From Thalassococcus sp. S3 (lineage in GTDB: Bacteria; Pseudomonadota; Alphaproteobacteria; Rhodobacterales; Rhodobacteraceae), in NCBI RefSeq assembly GCF_004216475.1, contig NZ_CP022303.1, positions 2,418,001 to 2,482,000 on the forward strand: 64,000 nt of DNA, given 5' to 3'. The notes under the pieces were generated by a model, which did not search any database, had not been told where the DNA came from, and worked only from the letters and a program-made list of their open reading frames with translations. This document shows positions 20,111-28,260 of the stretch, one piece after another; positions within the stretch are counted from its first letter, which is position 1; each line of letters opens with the position of its first letter. The position numbers and the translations under genes are program-made.

Positions 20111-21102
20111 GCCGGTCCCTCCTCCTCGCTGGAGAGGCTCTGCTCCAGCGCCTGCTCAAACGGAATACACGGCACATCCTGCATCAGCGCGGCAAAGCGC
20201 GACGTGTCATAACGCAGCGGGATCATGCGGGCCTGCAGGATCTCTGGACAGAGCAGCCCCGGCAGCCGAGCCCGAAGGCCGGGCCGGGCCGACAGAAAGC
20301 GGGCCAGTGGCAAAAGCAGGCGCCAGTTGAGCGGAACGATCCGACCGGTGCGCGCCTGTCCCAGCCGTATCAGGTATGTCTGGCGCGACGGCGCGTCCGG
20401 TTCGATCATGTTTACCGGACCAGAGGTCGGTATTTTGCAAGCAGAGACAAGGCCTTCCGCGCAGTTTTTTACGTAGACGACCGGCACAGTGCCGTCCGCG
20501 GACAGGCGCAAGAGAACCGGCCCCACCCTGGGCCCAAAATGCGCATTCCACCATCGACCGGGACCAAAGACCGCCCCTGGTCGCATCACGATCAGGTCGA
20601 TGGCATGGGTCCGGGCAAAGGTCTGCGCGACCTCCTCCTGCAGGTATTTCGCCTGACAATAGACGTCCCGCAAGGTCGCATCCGGCTCAAGCGGCGTATC
20701 CTCTGACAGCACCCCGCCCTCGGGAACCGCGTCATGGCCATAAACCGCGATGGAACTGACGAGAACCACTTTCGGTTTCGTCTCAAGACCCGCAACCGCC
20801 TCGATCAGGTATCGTGTGCCGGTGACCGTGTCGTCAAGCTGTTGTGCCTCCGGGCCCGACATCGCGGCTGCAAGGTGAATGACCGCATCGCAGCCTGCCA
20901 CCGCATCCGTCAGCCCCGCCTCCCCGCGGGCGAGATCGCAGACCACCACCGACACATCAGGGTCGTTCGCCCAGATCTCGGGCGCGGTGCCCGCCCGCCG
21001 GACCAGGGCGCGCACGTGATGGCCGCGCCTTCGGGCGGCGGCCACGGTCTCGCGCCCGATAAAGCCGCCCGCGCCAGTGATCAGCAGGGTCATCTGGCCC
21101 AT
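20107..21102 (-). CDS. NAD-dependent epimerase/dehydratase (extended SDR)
   Basis: A 331-residue extended SDR: TLLITGAGGFIGRETVAAAR (GxxGxxG), VVLVSSIAVYGHD (catalytic Ser) and YCQAKYLQEEVA (YxxxK). It probably epimerises, dehydrates or reduces a nucleotide-sugar for the neighbouring transferases. The first 13 bases overlap the end of the Gfo/Idh gene and its end overlaps the GT4 start. It belongs to the same family as the C-terminal half of the 15809-17908 fusion. Confidence 0.85.
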   Translation of the reverse strand: MGQMTLLITGAGGFIGRETVAAARRRGHHVRALVRRAGTAPEIWANDPDVSVVVCDLARGEAGLTDAVAGCDAVIHLAAAMSGPEAQQLDDTVTGTRYLIEAVAGLETKPKVVLVSSIAVYGHDAVPEGGVLSEDTPLEPDATLRDVYCQAKYLQEEVAQTFARTHAIDLIVMRPGAVFGPGRWWNAHFGPRVGPVLLRLSADGTVPVVYVKNCAEGLVSACKIPTSGPVNMIEPDAPSRQTYLIRLGQARTGRIVPLNWRLLLPLARFLSARPGLRARLPGLLCPEILQARMIPLRYDTSRFAALMQDVPCIPFEQALEQSLSSEEEGPA

Positions 21103-22220
21103 GGCATCGGCTCCATCCCCTCGCAGGTCGTGTGCATTTTTTGTGCGCCCGTCTCCTCGCCCGCCGCCTGAATGGCCAAAGTCACCTCTGTCAGATGCAG
21201 CGCGTAGTCACCCGCCAACCGGCTTTGCCGCCCTTCGCGGATCGCCTCCAGCATCTCCACCGGCCCAAGCGCGAAATTCATCGCCGCCGCACCCAGCCGT
21301 TTGACCTTTGGATGGGTCGGCCCGGACAGCCGCACCCGCCTGCCAATGGGATGTTCCAACAGCCGCCGCCGCAGCACAAAGCGCTTTTTGAAGCGGACCG
21401 GGGCGGCATTGTCCCAGGCCTTGTCGATCTGGGCCACCCCATTGTCGCCAATCACCTGGATCCGGTGATTGTGCGGCGCGACGATGGAACAGGTCAGCCG
21501 TGCGACGAGGCCCGAATGGAAAAAGAGCGTGGCGACCGACACATCCGCTGCGCAATCGGCCACGCCCAGCTTGTCGGGGATCACTTCCGCACTGGCCGCG
21601 ACGACGGTGCGGACCGGCCCGAAAATAGCGATGAGCCAGCTGAGGTAATAGCCCGCATGCTCCAGCGTGCAGCCCACCTGAAACTCATCCTCATAGGGCC
21701 AGGGCGCCCCCGACGGCGCGCGCCAATCCTTTACCGGGGCGTGCGGGATGAAGCCGTCGTCGAGTTCGGCGTAGACAAGCCTTGGCGCCTCTACGATACC
21801 ATGCCGGACCGCATGCCCAAGGGTTTGCGCCGCCTCACCCAGCACGCTGGACGGCGCGCTGGCCAGTTGCACGCCGCGATCCTGCGCCAGGACCATCAAC
21901 CGCGCGGTATCATCGAAGGCCAGCGTCATCGGTTTTTCGCTAAAGACGTGATGGCCCGCCTGCAAACACTCCGCGATGACATCGACATGCGCCTTGGGAT
22001 TGGTGAGGTTGAGGATCACGCCGTCCTTGGGATGCCCTGCCAGAAGCTCACTTAGCGACGCATGGACCGGCAGTGACCAGTGCCGGGCAAACGCCTCTGC
22101 CCGCGCGCGATCAACATCATAGACACCCGCGATCCGCACCCCCGGATAAAGCGCGAAGGAGCGCAGGTAGAGGTCGGCGACAAAGCCGCATCCGATGATG
22201 GAAATCGCCTGATCTGTCAC
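21090..22220 (-). CDS. Gfo/Idh/MocA family oxidoreductase
   Basis: A 376-residue dehydrogenase: AISIIGCGFVADLYLRSFAL (Rossmann NAD motif), VFSEKPMTLAFD (EKP motif with the conserved lysine), then the C-terminal substrate domain. Such enzymes oxidise or reduce sugars, often UDP-sugars in polysaccharide loci. It is the first gene of the leftward glycan module (four further genes down to 15809). Its upstream space carries a TTGACA box on the minus strand and a GGAAACA half-site at 22310-22316. Confidence 0.85.
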   Translation of the reverse strand: MTDQAISIIGCGFVADLYLRSFALYPGVRIAGVYDVDRARAEAFARHWSLPVHASLSELLAGHPKDGVILNLTNPKAHVDVIAECLQAGHHVFSEKPMTLAFDDTARLMVLAQDRGVQLASAPSSVLGEAAQTLGHAVRHGIVEAPRLVYAELDDGFIPHAPVKDWRAPSGAPWPYEDEFQVGCTLEHAGYYLSWLIAIFGPVRTVVAASAEVIPDKLGVADCAADVSVATLFFHSGLVARLTCSIVAPHNHRIQVIGDNGVAQIDKAWDNAAPVRFKKRFVLRRRLLEHPIGRRVRLSGPTHPKVKRLGAAAMNFALGPVEMLEAIREGRQSRLAGDYALHLTEVTLAIQAAGEETGAQKMHTTCEGMEPMPWAR

Positions 22221-22372
22221 GTGCCCGTCGCGCCGCCTGAACTTGCCATGGATCGAAGATGTCGAGGCCAGTTTGCCTCAAACGCTCCATTTGTCCTGCG
22301 TCAGAGCACGGAAACATGTCAAGACTGCGGCGCGCGCGGCACCGCAGCATGGCGATTGAGCAAAAGTGGCGC

Positions 22373-23434
22373 TCAGGCGCGGCGGCGGCGCCCTCCGGCC
22401 CGGCCGCGACGGCCTCCGGCTTCTTCGCCGGGTGCCGCGGGTGGCTTGTTGAACCGGATCCATTCGGCGCCGTGGGGGTCATTATCGGTCAGGAAATTGG
22501 CCGCGCGAATGGCTTCCATCTCCTTGCCCGGCTTGGATTGGGTGGAGCCCAGGCCAAACAGCGTCACGAATGTCTCGTCATCCATGCCATCGGGCAGGAC
22601 GACACCCGCCGCCGCGACCTCGGCTTTCTTTTCGGCAATCCGTTTTTGCGTCACCGGCAAGGCCACCGGGTTCATGATCGCGCTGGTCATGCCCGCCCCC
22701 ATTGCCATCGGCAGGAAGGCGTTGTTGATGCCGTGCCGGTTGGGCAGCCCGAAGGAGATGTTGGAGGCCCCGCAGGTCGTGTTCACCCCCAGCTCCTCCC
22801 GCAGCTTGCGCACCAGCGTGAAGACCTGAACGCCAGCCGTCGCCATCGCCCCCACCGGCATCACCAGCGGGTCCACCACGATATCGTGCGCCGGAATGCC
22901 GTGATCGGCGGCACGCTCGACGATCTTTTTGGCGACGGCAAAGCGTACATCGGGATCTTCCGAGATACCGGTGTCATCGTTGGAAATCGCCACGACCGGA
23001 ACGTTGTACTTTTTGACCAGAGGCAGGATCTGCTCCAGCCGTTCCTCCTCTCCGGTGACCGAGTTCAACAGCGGACGGCCCTCGCAGACCTCAAGCCCCG
23101 CCTCCAACGCACCGGGCACGGAGCTGTCGATGCATAAAGGCACATCGACAAGCCCCTGCACCAGCTTGAGAATTTCCACCATCAAGGGCGGTTCGGTCTC
23201 GTTCGGATTGGGGTTGGAATTATAGACCACCCCCGCATTCACATCGAGCACCGTCGCACCTGCCGCCACTTGCGCCAGCGCATCCTTTTCCACGGTCGAG
23301 AAATCGCCCGCCTCCAGCTCGGCCGCGAGTTTCTTGCGGCCGGTGGGGTTGATCCGCTCGCCAATCACGCAAAACGGCTCGTCAAAGCCGATGGTTGCGG
23401 TCTTGGTCTTGCTCTCGACGATGGTGCGGGTCAT
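22373..23434 (-). CDS. Methyltetrahydrofolate:cobalamin methyltransferase (pterin-binding protein, split MetH type)
   Basis: A 353-residue pterin-binding TIM-barrel protein: FCVIGERINPTGRKKLAAEL at the N-terminus, VLDVNAGV, VPLCIDSSVPGALEAGL, NSVTGEEER, VVAISNDDTG and the GASNISFGLPNRHGIN block. It transfers the methyl of 5-methyl-THF to a corrinoid. In roseobacters methionine synthase is split into separate homocysteine, B12 and pterin proteins, and this is the likely pterin unit; the other parts are not in the window. The start at 23434 is where homology begins, although the frame is open upstream. The C-terminal ~20 residues are an unusual Arg/Gly-rich basic tail. It follows the MetF-like gene by 10 bases. 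Confidence 0.85.
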   Translation of the reverse strand: MTRTIVESKTKTATIGFDEPFCVIGERINPTGRKKLAAELEAGDFSTVEKDALAQVAAGATVLDVNAGVVYNSNPNPNETEPPLMVEILKLVQGLVDVPLCIDSSVPGALEAGLEVCEGRPLLNSVTGEEERLEQILPLVKKYNVPVVAISNDDTGISEDPDVRFAVAKKIVERAADHGIPAHDIVVDPLVMPVGAMATAGVQVFTLVRKLREELGVNTTCGASNISFGLPNRHGINNAFLPMAMGAGMTSAIMNPVALPVTQKRIAEKKAEVAAAGVVLPDGMDDETFVTLFGLGSTQSKPGKEMEAIRAANFLTDNDPHGAEWIRFNKPPAAPGEEAGGRRGRAGGRRRRA

Positions 23435-23444
23435 GGGCGTCCTT

Positions 23445-24374
23445 TCAGGAAGCGTTTGCGGGGCGCGTGGCCGCCCCACCGTTTTCGATGGCCCAGGTGG
23501 CGTTGGTCTTGATGCCGCCCAGGGGGAAGAAATGCACGTTGGTGATGTTGAAATCCGGGTTGGCCGCTTTGTGCGCGGCCAGCTCGCCAATCACCTCCGT
23601 CGGCTCGAACGGCAAAAGCAGCTTGGTGACGTCCTTGGCGCGCTTTTGCAGCACTTTCAGCGACGGACCAACACCGCAGGCAATCGCGAATTTGATCAGC
23701 GTTTGCAGCTTTGCGGGGCCCGCGATGCCGATGTGGATCGGCAGCGTCACACCGGCCGCCTTGAGGTCATCGGCCCACTTGATGATCGGCCCGGCCTCGA
23801 ACGCGAATTGCGTGGCAATGGCCATCTCCGCGTCGGTCCGTTCCGAAAACTTTTGTTTCCATTGAAGCGCGTCTTCGACGTTCTTCATGCCGCCATCGGG
23901 GTCGATGTCGCGATTGCCCTCGGGGTGGCCTGCCACGTGCAGCCGCTTGAACCCCGCCTTGTCGAAGACGCCCGTCTCCATCAGTTGCATGGAGCAGTGA
24001 AAGTCACCCTGCGGCGCGGCCACACCGCCGGCAAGAAGCAGCGCCTGGTCGACACCCGCCTCGCCCTGGTAGCGCGCGACCCAGTCAGCCAATGTCGCCT
24101 CGTCCTTGATGATGCGGGCTGGGAAATGCGGCATGACCGGATAGCCATCCTCGGCCAGACGTTTCGCCGTCGCCACCATCTCGTCGATCGGTGTGCCTTC
24201 GATATGGGCGATGTAGACGCGGGTGCCCTCGGGCAGCAGGTCGCGGAAATTTTCGACCTTCGCGGCAGTACGTGGCATCACCTCGATGGAATAGCCCTGC
24301 AGGAAGGCCTCAACCTCGGGTGAGACCCCTTCCGCGCGGGGTGCTTCGCGTTTTTTGAAGTTCAACAAAGCCAT
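23445..24374 (-). CDS. Methylenetetrahydrofolate reductase-like protein
   Basis: A 309-residue MetF-family TIM-barrel flavoprotein: YSIEVMPRTAAKVENFRDLL, YIAHIEGTP, GYPVMPHFPARII, LLLAGGVAAPQGDF and the LHVAGHPEGNRDI block that corresponds to the folate/NADH site. It likely reduces 5,10-methylene-THF to 5-methyl-THF, the substrate of the downstream pterin-binding protein; gene order therefore matches pathway order. The N-terminus is divergent from E. coli MetF. Start at 24374 (MALLNFKKR) is preferred to an upstream ATG lacking homology. Confidence 0.83.
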   Translation of the reverse strand: MALLNFKKREAPRAEGVSPEVEAFLQGYSIEVMPRTAAKVENFRDLLPEGTRVYIAHIEGTPIDEMVATAKRLAEDGYPVMPHFPARIIKDEATLADWVARYQGEAGVDQALLLAGGVAAPQGDFHCSMQLMETGVFDKAGFKRLHVAGHPEGNRDIDPDGGMKNVEDALQWKQKFSERTDAEMAIATQFAFEAGPIIKWADDLKAAGVTLPIHIGIAGPAKLQTLIKFAIACGVGPSLKVLQKRAKDVTKLLLPFEPTEVIGELAAHKAANPDFNITNVHFFPLGGIKTNATWAIENGGAATRPANAS

Positions 24375-24400
24375 GGCGACCTCCCATATCGACCGGCGCG

Positions 24401-24697
24401 TCACGCCCAACCATCGTTTGCGATCAGGGCCTTGATACGCTCCTGATCGTATTCCGCATCAAGCCGGGTGGCCTCTGCCTCCGCTACGGCCTCTGCATCT
24501 CCGTCGACGGCATAAGGCTGGGCCTTGCGCCATTCGGCGAGGTAAGCATCCGTATCCGCTGCGCCAACCTTCATCGCCGCGCGGTCGATGGCCTGCTCGA
24601 ACCGTTCCGGCAGCGGCCGCTTGGCGCCGCGCCGTCCCTTGCCCACGATGACCTGAGCCGGGATGTCGCGCCAATAGACGATGGTGACGTCGGGCAT
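24401..24697 (-). CDS. Small conserved protein of the MetF-like/pterin methyltransferase operon
   Basis: A 98-residue protein (MPDVTIVYWRDIPAQVIVGK...) of a family annotated only as a 'virulence factor' domain in databases, a label without functional support here. It is acidic and helical in its second half (DAEAVAEAEATRLDAEYDQE). In Rhodobacteraceae it is found next to the MetF-like reductase and the pterin-binding methyltransferase, so a role in the split methionine synthase or corrinoid handling is reasonable inference. The start at 24697 is where the conserved sequence begins; the frame is open for 60 further codons upstream. Confidence 0.75.
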   Translation of the reverse strand: MPDVTIVYWRDIPAQVIVGKGRRGAKRPLPERFEQAIDRAAMKVGAADTDAYLAEWRKAQPYAVDGDAEAVAEAEATRLDAEYDQERIKALIANDGWA

Positions 24698-24868
24698 GGA
24701 TGATTCCTCGTCTGTTTCGACCCTCTTAGGGCACGCGCGCTGCGCGGTTGCGCCGGTTTTCGACGAAAAGGGCGCTGTCCGCGACCTTTGCCTATCCGCT
24801 CTGCGACCTTGTGACCACCGCGCGCCAGGGTCAAAATCCTCATCTCCATTATGAGCCGAACCAATCCC

Positions 24869-24897
24869 TTGCGCCAAAACGCGCCAGCGCTTAGCTT
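24869..24897 (+). promoter_or_regulatory. Candidate promoter of the Ppx/GppA gene
   Basis: TTGCGC (24869-24874) and TAGCTT (24892-24897) with a 17-base spacer, about 30 bases before the start codon. Confidence 0.4.
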
Positions 24898-24927
24898 GGG
24901 ACCAACTCGAAATGGAGGGCGTAAGTC

Positions 24928-26040
24928 ATGACGCCCAAGCGTCCCAGCGGTGCGGGCGCGTTCCCGGTGGCGGTCGAAACCCCCGCGCCCAAAAGATCGG
25001 ATCCTGCGGCGCTTTACGCGGCCTTGGATCTTGGAACAAACAGTTGCCGGATGCTGATCGCGCAGCCCAAGGGCAGCGGTTTTCATGTCGTCGACAGCTT
25101 TTCGAAGTCCGTGCAACTTGGCGCAGGACTTGAGAAAACAGGGCGGCTGTCGCGAGCGTCGATGTCACGGACCGTGCAGGCCTTGCGTGTGTGTCAGCAG
25201 AAGCTGCGCAAGAACAAGGTCAAACGCATGCGTCTGGTGGCGACCGAGGCATGCCGCCGTGCGCGCAACGCGCGCGACTTCATGCGACATGTTAAACGCG
25301 AAACCGGGCTGACGATGGAGATCATCGAGCCCGAAGAAGAAGCGCGCCTGGCCGTTATCTCCTGCGCCCCCCTGGTGTCGACAAAGACCGAGCAATTGCT
25401 TGTCGTCGATATCGGCGGAGGATCGACAGAACTGGTCTGGATCGACATATCGCGCGTGCCCGCCCGCGATCGCCCGCGCGCCATCATGCGTCTACACTCC
25501 GGGTTTCACAATCACGACAGTCGCTTCCCGCTGGCCAAAGTCGTTGACTGGATCAGCGTGCCGCTGGGTGTCGCGACCCTGAGAGACCAGTTCAACGATG
25601 TCGAAAACGACGCGGCAAGATTTGCTCTGATGAGCTGGTTTTTCGAAGAAAACCTTGCGGAATTCGCACCCTACAAAGATGAACAGGCACGCGAGCATTT
25701 CCAGATTGTCGGAACATCCGGAACCGTGACAACCGTTGCCGCCAGTCATCTGGGCCTGAAGCGATACGATCGGACAAAGGTCGACGGCCTGCGCATGACT
25801 TCGGAACAGATCGACAAGGTGATCCAGGGCTATCTTGACCTTGGACCTCAGGGGCGCAGACGTGATCCCCGTATCGGCGAAGACCGGCAGGCCCTGATCA
25901 TGTCGGGCGCCGCGATCCTGCAGGCGTTGCTGCGCTGCTGGCCGACCGATCGTCTTTCGGTGGCCGATCGCGGCCTGCGCGAAGGGCTTCTCTATGCCCA
26001 GATGAGTGCCGACGGCGTCCTCGAAGATGGGCCGTTCTGA
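24928..26040 (+). CDS. Ppx/GppA family phosphatase (exopolyphosphatase / pppGpp phosphohydrolase)
   Basis: A 370-residue protein of the actin-like ASKHA fold. ALYAALDLGTNSCRMLIAQP is phosphate-binding loop 1, MRLVATEACRRARN and IEPEEEARLAV the family core, and LVVDIGGGSTELVWID phosphate loop 2. Members remove terminal phosphates from polyphosphate or pppGpp; the short single-catalytic-domain form here cannot be assigned to one of the two. A GGAGGG ribosome-binding site precedes the ATG. The next gene is rlmE, a common pairing in Rhodobacteraceae; a block of palindromic repeats separates them. Confidence 0.9.
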   Translation: MTPKRPSGAGAFPVAVETPAPKRSDPAALYAALDLGTNSCRMLIAQPKGSGFHVVDSFSKSVQLGAGLEKTGRLSRASMSRTVQALRVCQQKLRKNKVKRMRLVATEACRRARNARDFMRHVKRETGLTMEIIEPEEEARLAVISCAPLVSTKTEQLLVVDIGGGSTELVWIDISRVPARDRPRAIMRLHSGFHNHDSRFPLAKVVDWISVPLGVATLRDQFNDVENDAARFALMSWFFEENLAEFAPYKDEQAREHFQIVGTSGTVTTVAASHLGLKRYDRTKVDGLRMTSEQIDKVIQGYLDLGPQGRRRDPRIGEDRQALIMSGAAILQALLRCWPTDRLSVADRGLREGLLYAQMSADGVLEDGPF

Positions 26041-26047
26041 GTCGGGA

Positions 26048-26095
26048 GCCGGATTTCGAACCGAAATCCGGCCAAAATTCGTCGCGAATTTTGGC
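26048..26095. repeat. Paired palindromes, copy 1
   Basis: Two adjacent perfect hairpins. The first is GCCGGATTTCG-AAC-CGAAATCCGGC (26048-26072), the second GCCAAAATTCG-TCG-CGAATTTTGGC (26071-26095), each an 11-bp stem with a 3-base loop. A diverged copy of the same pair follows at 26143-26186. Together they look like a mobile palindromic repeat; in mRNA they would form stable stem-loops between the phosphatase and rlmE. Confidence 0.85.
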
Positions 26096-26124
26096 TCTGG
26101 CCGTCATGAAGAACTGGAAACGCA

Positions 26125-26186
26125 CCGCTGCTTTCAACGCAGCGGATTTTGAAACAAAATCCGACCAAAATTCGTGACGAATTTTG
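26125..26186. repeat. Paired palindromes, copy 2
   Basis: CCGCTGC/GCAGCGG (26125-26145, 7-base loop) runs into CGGATTTTG-AAA-CAAAATCCG (26143-26163) and CAAAATTCG-TGA-CGAATTTTG (26166-26186). The last two repeat the order and core sequences of copy 1, with compensating differences that keep each stem intact. That covariation argues the fold itself is maintained. Confidence 0.85.
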
Positions 26187-26210
26187 CGCCCCAAGACAGA
26201 GACGTCGAGT

Positions 26211-26912
26211 ATGGCAAAAAACACTTCCGGTCGCGGTCAGCGCGAGCTCAAGGTAAAGGTCAAGACCGCGCGGGGGCGCAAGCTCAGTTCCACACGTTGG
26301 CTTCAGCGCCAGCTGAATGATCCTTACGTCAAGCGGGCGCAAGCCGAGGGATATCGCGGACGTGCGGCCTACAAGATCCTGGAACTCGACGATAAGTACC
26401 AATTTCTCGTACCCGGCGCCCGGGTTGTGGACCTGGGATGCGCGCCGGGCGGCTGGTGCCAGGTTGCGGTCAAGCGGATCAATGCCCTCGGGGAAAAACC
26501 CGGCAAATCCATAGGCCGGGTCATCGGTGTCGACCTGCAGGACGTTGAGCCCATTCCCGGAGCGGATCTCCACCGGCTCGACTTTTTGTCGGATGACGCT
26601 GACATCAAGGTCAAGGATTGGATTGGCGGCGCGGCCGATGTAGTGATGTCGGACATGGCGGCTGCGTCTTCGGGTCACAAGCAGACAGACCACCTGCGCA
26701 TCATCGCGCTTTGTGAAGCCGCCGCCTATTTTGCGTTCGATGTTCTCGAAGAAGGGGGCACGTTCGTTGCCAAGGTGCTCGCCGGTGGCGCCGAGGGAGA
26801 TCTGCAGAAACTTCTCAAACAGAAGTTTACCAAGGTCGCCAATGTAAAACCGCCCGCCTCCCGCTCGGACAGTTCGGAAAAGTTCGTTGTGGCGACCGGG
26901 TTCCGGGGCTGA
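26211..26912 (+). CDS. rlmE: 23S rRNA (uridine-2'-O-)-methyltransferase RlmE (FtsJ/RrmJ)
   Basis: A 233-residue SAM-dependent methyltransferase that modifies U2552 of 23S rRNA late in 50S assembly. Recognisable are [37 protein letters not shown] with the first catalytic lysine of the K-D-K-E tetrad, the SAM motif [35 protein letters not shown] and [12 protein letters not shown]. The start at 26211 ([10 protein letters not shown]) gives the normal basic N-terminal tail; an in-frame ATG nine codons upstream lies in the repeat block edge. Confidence 0.95.
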   Translation: MAKNTSGRGQRELKVKVKTARGRKLSSTRWLQRQLNDPYVKRAQAEGYRGRAAYKILELDDKYQFLVPGARVVDLGCAPGGWCQVAVKRINALGEKPGKSIGRVIGVDLQDVEPIPGADLHRLDFLSDDADIKVKDWIGGAADVVMSDMAAASSGHKQTDHLRIIALCEAAAYFAFDVLEEGGTFVAKVLAGGAEGDLQKLLKQKFTKVANVKPPASRSDSSEKFVVATGFRG

Positions 26913-27231
26913 CATTGAGTGGCGAGAGGACGGCGCCAGGCCCGTTCGGACGAGGACAAGACGAAGCGCTCTGCTGCCGCGTCGCTGCCTTGCTGGTCAG
27001 ATGGCTTTGTCCAGGATTGGCGCACATTGTCCTGATGGATGAGGCAAAAAAGACGCGCGTGGCGGCTTGTCGATTGATCGCGCATTTGCTCGCCCTTCCG
27101 AAGATTCTGGATTGGCGCGCAAACTCGCATAGGTCTTGGTGCATGTTGCGGCAACGCTGTGGTCTTTTCGTGAACAAAGCCGTCAGAATCAGGCCTCACG
27201 CATTGCACAATTCTGCGCTAAGCATGGCATC
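26913..27231. other. Intergenic stretch, no gene seen
   Basis: 319 bases between rlmE and the GT2 gene. An open frame covers most of it but its sequence has no recognisable family or codon bias, and I see no strong hairpin, tRNA or repeat. It probably holds the promoter of the following gene, or a longer N-terminus of that gene if it begins at 27136. Confidence 0.4.
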
Positions 27232-28260
27232 ATGACCCGTTTTTCCGTCCTGCCCCGCTTGCGCGACAAGATGCAGCGTCTCAAAGACGACATGGCGTTT
27301 CGGCGCGCGCTTCGGTGCCGCAAGGGGCACGGCCTGACCAACGCCACGCCTCGTGATGTCACCGTGATCGCCTTGGTGCGCAACGGCGCCTTCTATCTTG
27401 CCCCCTTTCTCGCGCATCACCGCGCGCTTGGGGCCGCTCATTTCATCTTCTGCGACACCGGATCGACCGATGACACCTTGAACCGGTTGATGGAGGAGCC
27501 TGATGTCACGATCCTTGAGGCCAGACTGCCGATCCGCTTCGAATCCGCTTTTCGGGCGCATGCGGCACAGACCTATTGTCGGGGTCATTGGTGTCTTTAT
27601 GCCGATATGGACGAACGCTTTACCTTCGAGGGCGCGGCGCAGATCGGATTGCCCGGTCTGACCGCCTATCTCGAACGGCAGGGTCATACCGCCCTGATGG
27701 CGCAGATGCTCGAGATGTTTCCGACGGGGCCGCTCTCTGACTATGCGCACGCGCCTTATGACACGGCAATCGCTGCATTCGATCATTGCGACATAACCGA
27801 CGTGGACTGGGTGGAGTACGAAGACCCGCAATTGCCGATGGCATGGTTCGTCAGACGCAACACGGTAGCGGATCCCGGGCTGCGCTTTGCCTTTGGGGGT
27901 ATTCGCGGCAAGGTATTCGGCGAAGGATGCTGCCTTACAAAACACCCGCTCGTCTTTGTCGATGGCTTGACCGAGCCCGGTATTCACCCCCATTGCGCGG
28001 GCCATGTGCGCTGTGCCGACTTTTCGGCCCTTCTCCAGCACTACAAATTCACCAACGACCCCTTCGGCCGGGATGCCGCGACCGTTGCGGCCTCGGGGAT
28101 AGGGCATGGCGAGGATGAAAAGCGGCTGTCCCGCGCGGATGACGCCCTGAGCCTTTTTTCCGAAACGGCGCAACGCTACAGCGGGCTTGAACCGCTCTAC
28201 GAGGCAGGCTTTCTGGTCCGCTCTCCGCTCTATTCAGACTTTCTCGCCACGCAGACGTAA
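27232..28260 (+). CDS. Glycosyltransferase family 2-like protein (Glyco_tranf_2_4 type)
   Basis: A 342-residue protein of the DUF-type GT2 subgroup often found in EPS loci of Rhodobacteraceae. The core is DVTVIALVRNGAFYLAPFLA, AAHFIFCDTGSTDDTLNRLM and CLYADMDERFTF, which supplies the acidic metal site. The family usually transfers sugars in capsule or EPS synthesis. The ATG at 27232 starts a basic amphipathic N-terminus; the frame remains open to 27136. It is convergent with the WecG-like gene (stop codons overlap by 27 bases), an unusually tight arrangement. Confidence 0.8.
   Translation: MTRFSVLPRLRDKMQRLKDDMAFRRALRCRKGHGLTNATPRDVTVIALVRNGAFYLAPFLAHHRALGAAHFIFCDTGSTDDTLNRLMEEPDVTILEARLPIRFESAFRAHAAQTYCRGHWCLYADMDERFTFEGAAQIGLPGLTAYLERQGHTALMAQMLEMFPTGPLSDYAHAPYDTAIAAFDHCDITDVDWVEYEDPQLPMAWFVRRNTVADPGLRFAFGGIRGKVFGEGCCLTKHPLVFVDGLTEPGIHPHCAGHVRCADFSALLQHYKFTNDPFGRDAATVAASGIGHGEDEKRLSRADDALSLFSETAQRYSGLEPLYEAGFLVRSPLYSDFLATQT

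Noticed and set aside
24928..26040. A firm call of the phosphatase as GppA or as Ppx
   Set aside because: The short alphaproteobacterial form has no residue that separates pppGpp from polyphosphate activity by eye.
26915..27235. 106-residue open frame between rlmE and the GT2 gene
   Set aside because: No family, no clear ribosome-binding site, and overlap with the GT2 start; the sequence looks like chance frame.
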